Source: Daldinia sp. FL1419 (lineage: Eukaryota > Ascomycota > Sordariomycetes > Xylariales > Hypoxylaceae). From it: a stretch of DNA of 64,000 bases. The notes below the pieces were generated by a model, which was not told the origin of the DNA, searched no databases, and saw only the letters and a list, made by a program, of their open reading frames with translations. Both the position numbers and the translations under genes were made by a program. Shown piece by piece: positions 60,373 through 64,000 of this stretch (position 1 is its first letter; each line of letters begins with the position of its first letter). Location of the stretch: contig MU623350.1 of NCBI GenBank assembly GCA_025201765.1, forward strand, positions 310,001-374,000. Direction: 5' to 3'.

Positions 60373-62326
60373 TTAATCCAATGCCTCGCCGCTGAGGATG
60401 CTTTTTAGTATATCAACGCCGAGTCCTTCTACAGCCTGCTCTAACTCCTTCTCTCCAATACAGCTCGCAACTTTCTTTTCATCTGCTAGTCCAATACCAG
60501 ACGCGAATCCACCCTTCTTCCCCCTTTTGCTTGGTGTCTGTAGTATTGCAAGGGAGCCAGTTTTGCCATCCACAGCGGAAATCAAAGATAACGTCTCGAG
60601 ACTGCCGATGACTTCCCTGAACTCGGAGCTGGATAGTGGATGTAGCAGGGACTCCCGAGTGCATAGTATGCTGTATGTCTCGTATAACCGTTTGATGCTT
60701 GGTGCGGCGGTTTGCGACTTGGACGGTGTGGTTGGAATTGAAGACGTCAAGGACGCCCTATTCCGCTTTTCTAGCGCCATCAGTGAACATAAGGCCGCTT
60801 TCTGTTGCAAATTTAAGGTCTTCAATCGCTGGTTTGTTCCATTACTAAACGCAGCGGCGGTAACTTTGTTGAGATGCGCTATGCTCACGCGAGGTGCCGT
60901 TTCTACCGTCAGTCCTCTTAGTGACTCTGCTAGCATTGCTGATGGGCCTTTTTCTGAGGATCGTTTAGGCGATGAGAGGTTTGTATTCTCCCCGAGAGGC
61001 TTCTTGGAAGGTGTAGCCAGTAGCAGCTTTTCCTTAATCTCGGCCTCGTGCTTCTGCTTAGTTTCAGCTTCCACAAGGTCGAGGGCTCTTCGACAGATCT
61101 CAAAGGCCTTGCGCAGATCACCTGTCTGACTTGCCACTTTGCGGGAACAGAGTTCAATGGCGGCTGGGTGAATAAATGGTAGTGGGCTCCCCTCGGGTAC
61201 AAGACTCTTGAGGCGGGTGGTGATAATCGACTTGATCTGTGCTGCCGAATATGGTAAGAATGGAAGAAGCTCTGGTTTTAAGTTTCGAGATTTCAAGCGC
61301 GGAAGAAATCGGTCTGTTAGATCCAGCGCATTCGCAATACCGACCAACACTAGGCGGGATGATTTTTGCATAGACCATTCGAATAGTCGGTACAAACTTT
61401 CTAAGTCCAGGGTGAGGATGTGGTCGATTTCGTCCAAAACAACCAAGTAGACATCAGTTGCCTTTTTACGCGGTATGAAGAGCTTCTCGACCGTGGTAGC
61501 TGCGTCATCTTCGGATATGGCCGAGTCGTCACATATTTGGTCTATGAGAGTTCCATAAAGATCCTTGGATGATTTTATACTCATACAGTTAATGTAGGCC
61601 TTCTTCACGGTCTTCGCCTCAACCAACTCATGGGTGACTTCGTTTATCATAGCACTTTTTCCAGTTCCTGGCGGCCCACTGACATAGATGCATCCACTAG
61701 GGTTGGGTTTCGAGCATCGTCGTAAAAATTCCTTCAGCTGCGAGCGCTCATCGTCGCGTCCAATCAACTGGCCGGGATCAGCACTCCGAGAAAAGAGCTG
61801 GCGTGCATGATGATATACGGTCTGAAGGGCGGTAGGTGTGAGTGGTGTTTGTGGGAAAAGGCGCTTCGAGACCCTCCCAGCGGACATAACCCGGTGACGG
61901 GGAGTAACGGGTACTTTGGAGAGCGCATCTCGTAAACGAGGAGTACTTGGTGTACGCGGAGTAAGTGGTATACATTCTTTTGAGGATTCGATTAAACAAT
62001 GCTCATTGTCGGTTGAAATTAAATACGGTGTTGTCCTACCCTCCTCGTTCTCTACCTTGCGAGCGTTTCGAGAAGGTGATTTGTCTGCAACCTTTAAGAC
62101 GCCAAGTTTGCTATCAAGGTTGTCGTCTGTAAAAACTTCTTTGGGATCTAAATTTTCGTCATTGGGCGAGGAAGTGCGAGTTTGGCGTCGTGTCCGTTTT
62201 GAGGGCACATTTGTAACTTCTAAACTCGGTGTCAGTTACTTCAATTGAAATATAGCTAAATGCTTCGTTGTTCTTACCAATTTCTTTTATACTCCTAGTC
62301 CTCTTTCCGAGAGTTGATCGCACCAT
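60373..62326 (-). CDS. cdc6: DNA replication licensing ATPase Cdc6/Cdc18
   Basis: Two exons (62278-62326 and 60373-62219; 58-nt intron) give 631 residues. The AAA+ core has Walker A GPPGTGKS (198-205), Walker B VVLDEID (276-282), sensor 1 VGIANALDL and a sensor 2 arginine in SQTGDLRKAFEICRRA, followed by the winged-helix domain. Cdc6 joins ORC at origins and loads MCM helicase in G1. The N-terminus has the hallmarks of cell-cycle control: CDK-type sites at SPSR (64-67), TPRTPSTPR (103-111) and TPRHR (122-126), a cyclin-docking motif KRLF (135-138) and basic KRTRR signals. The first exon (MVRSTLGKRTRSIKEI) matches fungal Cdc6 starts. The promoter carries several ACGCG elements. It diverges from the MOCOS gene over 915 bases. 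Confidence 0.94.
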
Positions 62327-63241
62327 TTTGATTATATGAGTTCTTTTCGGGGAAGGACTATGCGTAGTGGTGCAAGTATTTGCTTGAAGATGTAAAAGGA
62401 TTTATTGTGCAGGAGAGATGGAAGGGGGAAATAAAGGTAGGTAGGTACATTAGGGCGTAGTATAAAAAAAAGAAGCTATGAAATTGGCAGGGAAGACGAC
62501 GCGGATCCACTGAACGCGAGAAGGTCGCGTAAAGTGGTTTCAACGCGAAAGCCATGGTACTAATAAAAAGTTCCCCTGCAGCGCCCTGTTAGGCCTTTTC
62601 TTCTAAGGGAGTGTCTTAGCTCCTTCCCCAGGTAGTACCCCCTATTAGAGTCTTGGCACATCGCGAACATGACGCGAGAACCCTCCCCACTCTTCACTAG
62701 GGGTAACCAGACTGCCAGACGAATATCCTCCAGCTTTACGCAGCTAAATCAGCTGCACTAACCCCACCTTAGCACTAGTGAAAGCTTGGACCTTCCAAAC
62801 TACTGGAACAGGGCGAACTCCGAATTTAGACAGCTGGAATTCTTTGTAGTCTTTAGTCGCCAGCCGCCGTCGGCTTTATCAATTACACATATCTTGGTTG
62901 TTTGGGTATTCTTCGCCCGCACTTCGAACGCAAAGATCCGAGTCGCTGCCAATCATCCTTCTCCGTCGGTGTTTAGGTATCAGGTATCTACCATACTAAG
63001 TTGGGCCATTGCCACATCATATTTGAAGTTGGGATCCCACTCTTAAGTCAGGCAATGATGAAATATGAATTGTATCCGACAGATTTCGGACCTTTTCCTA
63101 TTTTCTTTACTTGATCAAGATAGCAGCACAACCGAGGCGAACAAGGTCCATATATGCCCCCAAGGTTATTCGACTGCTGTGTGCATGTTTGGTGGGTAGG
63201 ACGGCTTCGATGTATATGCTCCTCTCTATTACACCTTCGAT
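62327..63241. promoter_or_regulatory. cdc6 / MOCOS divergent promoter with MCB/SCB-like sites
   Basis: Upstream of cdc6 there are ACGCG cores at 62499-62503, 62514-62518, 62526-62530 (opposite strand), 62543-62547 and 62672-62676, plus an exact CRCGAAA (CGCGAAA) at 62544-62550. ACGCG (MCB) and CRCGAAA (SCB) are the known sites of MBF/SBF, which drive G1/S transcription, including cdc18 in fission yeast. Four sites lie within 50 bases, 173-221 bases upstream of the start. Otherwise no gene is seen. Confidence 0.65.
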
Positions 63242-64000
63242 ATGACGGACGGTGATAGCACGGCATGCACGGCATACAATAGCCATATCGAAGCTCTTCG
63301 ACAAGACGAGTTTCCTATGTTACGAGGCAAGCTTGGCTCATTGATCAATATTCTAATTAATTATTATTAACAAATTTATAGATGAAATTTATCTCGACCA
63401 TGCCGGGACAACATTGTATGCCAGGTCTCTCGTGGACAAATTCGCCGCTGACATGACGTCGAATCTCTTTGGTAACCCTCATTCCGCTTCTTTATCTTCC
63501 CAAACCTCGATGTCTCGAATTGAAGATATTCGGTTAAGGGTTTTACAATTTTTCAACGCGGACCCCTCTGAATTCGACCTCGTCTTTGTTGCCAACGCAA
63601 CCGCAGGTATTAAGTTGGTCGCCGAAGCTTTTCGGGGCCACGAGCTCGGTTTCGAGTATTTGTATCATCAAGCATGCCATACAAGTTTAGTCGGTGTTCG
63701 TGAGGAGGCTTCGCATAGTCTCTGTTTTGATGATAATGCAGTGCATGATTGGCTTGATGGAGCTGATCCCACTACTGAGTTTAACCACTGTGCTGGTCCA
63801 GTTCTTTTCGCATACCCGGCTCAATCCAATATGAATGGCGAAAGGTTCCCGCTAGGATGGTCTGATAAATTACGAAAATGTCAATTTGTCTCTAGTCGCC
63901 CATCTTTCACGTTGTTAGATGCCGCGGCGCTTGTCTCAACATCCCCCCTAGATTTGAGTAATGCAGAAACGGCCCCCGACTTTACTGTAATGAGCTTTTA
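63242..64000 (+). CDS. hxB: Molybdenum cofactor sulfurase (MOCOS/HxB), N-terminal part
   Basis: Exon 1 (63242-63326) and exon 2 (63382 to the window edge) give the first 234 residues. The N-terminus AYNSHIEALRQDEFPML followed by IYLDHAGTTLYARSL (from residue 31) is the signature of the NifS-like PLP domain of MOCOS; FGNPHSAS, NATAGIKLVAEAF and TLLDAAALVSTSPLDLS follow. The window ends just before the expected PLP lysine region. MOCOS puts the terminal sulfido ligand on the molybdenum cofactor of xanthine dehydrogenase and related enzymes; hxB is the Aspergillus nidulans name. The 55-nt intron has a GC donor (GAG|GCAAGC) and TATAG acceptor; a GT donor that keeps the frame was not found. An in-frame stop lies just upstream of the chosen ATG. 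Confidence 0.92.
63327..63381 (+). other. GC-AG intron in the MOCOS gene
   Basis: The donor is GAG|GCAAGC and the acceptor TTTATAG. The phase is 1 and the joined codon GAT (Asp) leads into EIYLDHAGTT. The only nearby GT (63319) would put exon 2 out of frame. Confidence 0.8.

Noticed and set aside
60398..61129. 243-codon open frame antisense to cdc6
   Set aside because: It lies wholly opposite the winged-helix and AAA+ coding exon, has no family features and the composition of a mirror frame.

Overview
The window is nuclear DNA of a filamentous ascomycete (Pezizomycotina, most likely a sordariomycete). The evidence is short introns of 48-120 nt with GT-AG borders, Pezizomycotina-type gene structures (Sec9, PEX5, MOCOS, a fungal-specific transcription factor family) and intergenic DNA full of AGGTACCT / CCTAGG-type short palindromes. 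I recognise 20 protein genes, two of them cut by the window edges, and one decayed gene. Exon borders were read by eye from splice signals, reading frame and family conservation. I found no tRNA, rRNA or CRISPR.

1-8.8 kb is a conserved housekeeping block: a GTPBP1/2-type GTPase (cut at the left edge), the exocytic t-SNARE Sec9, the LYR-motif succinate dehydrogenase assembly factor SDHAF3/Acn9 and a Dhr2-type DEAH helicase of ribosome biogenesis. 9-14 kb is accessory: a decayed patatin-TPR gene and a type I Baeyer-Villiger monooxygenase. 15-28.5 kb is again mostly core: the histidine methyltransferase Hpm1, a GPI-anchored Ser/Thr-rich wall protein, the peroxisomal import receptor PEX5, a mitochondrial two-RRM protein whose start codon appears to be split by an intron, and a bHLH regulator.

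28.5-39.6 kb is an 11-kb stretch with no supportable gene. It is rich in short palindromes, microsatellites and homopolymer runs. 39.6-51.6 kb is an accessory group: a Zn2Cys6 regulator, an aldo/keto reductase, a cytochrome-b5/FMN 2-hydroxyacid dehydrogenase that ends in SRL and lacks an obvious mitochondrial presequence, an orphan RING-like protein, an SDR lacking its usual catalytic serine, and a zinc-finger-less fungal transcription-factor-like protein divergent from the SDR. 52-64 kb holds an arrestin-domain adaptor, a 4-kb gap, a classical SDR, the replication-licensing ATPase Cdc6/Cdc18 with a cluster of MCB/SCB-like promoter sites, and the start of molybdenum cofactor sulfurase with a GC-AG first intron.

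The most interesting leads are the apparently peroxisomal flavocytochrome-b2-like enzyme and its neighbours, the intron-split start codon, the stopless intron near the end of Sec9, the GC-AG intron of the MOCOS gene and the Cdc6 promoter.
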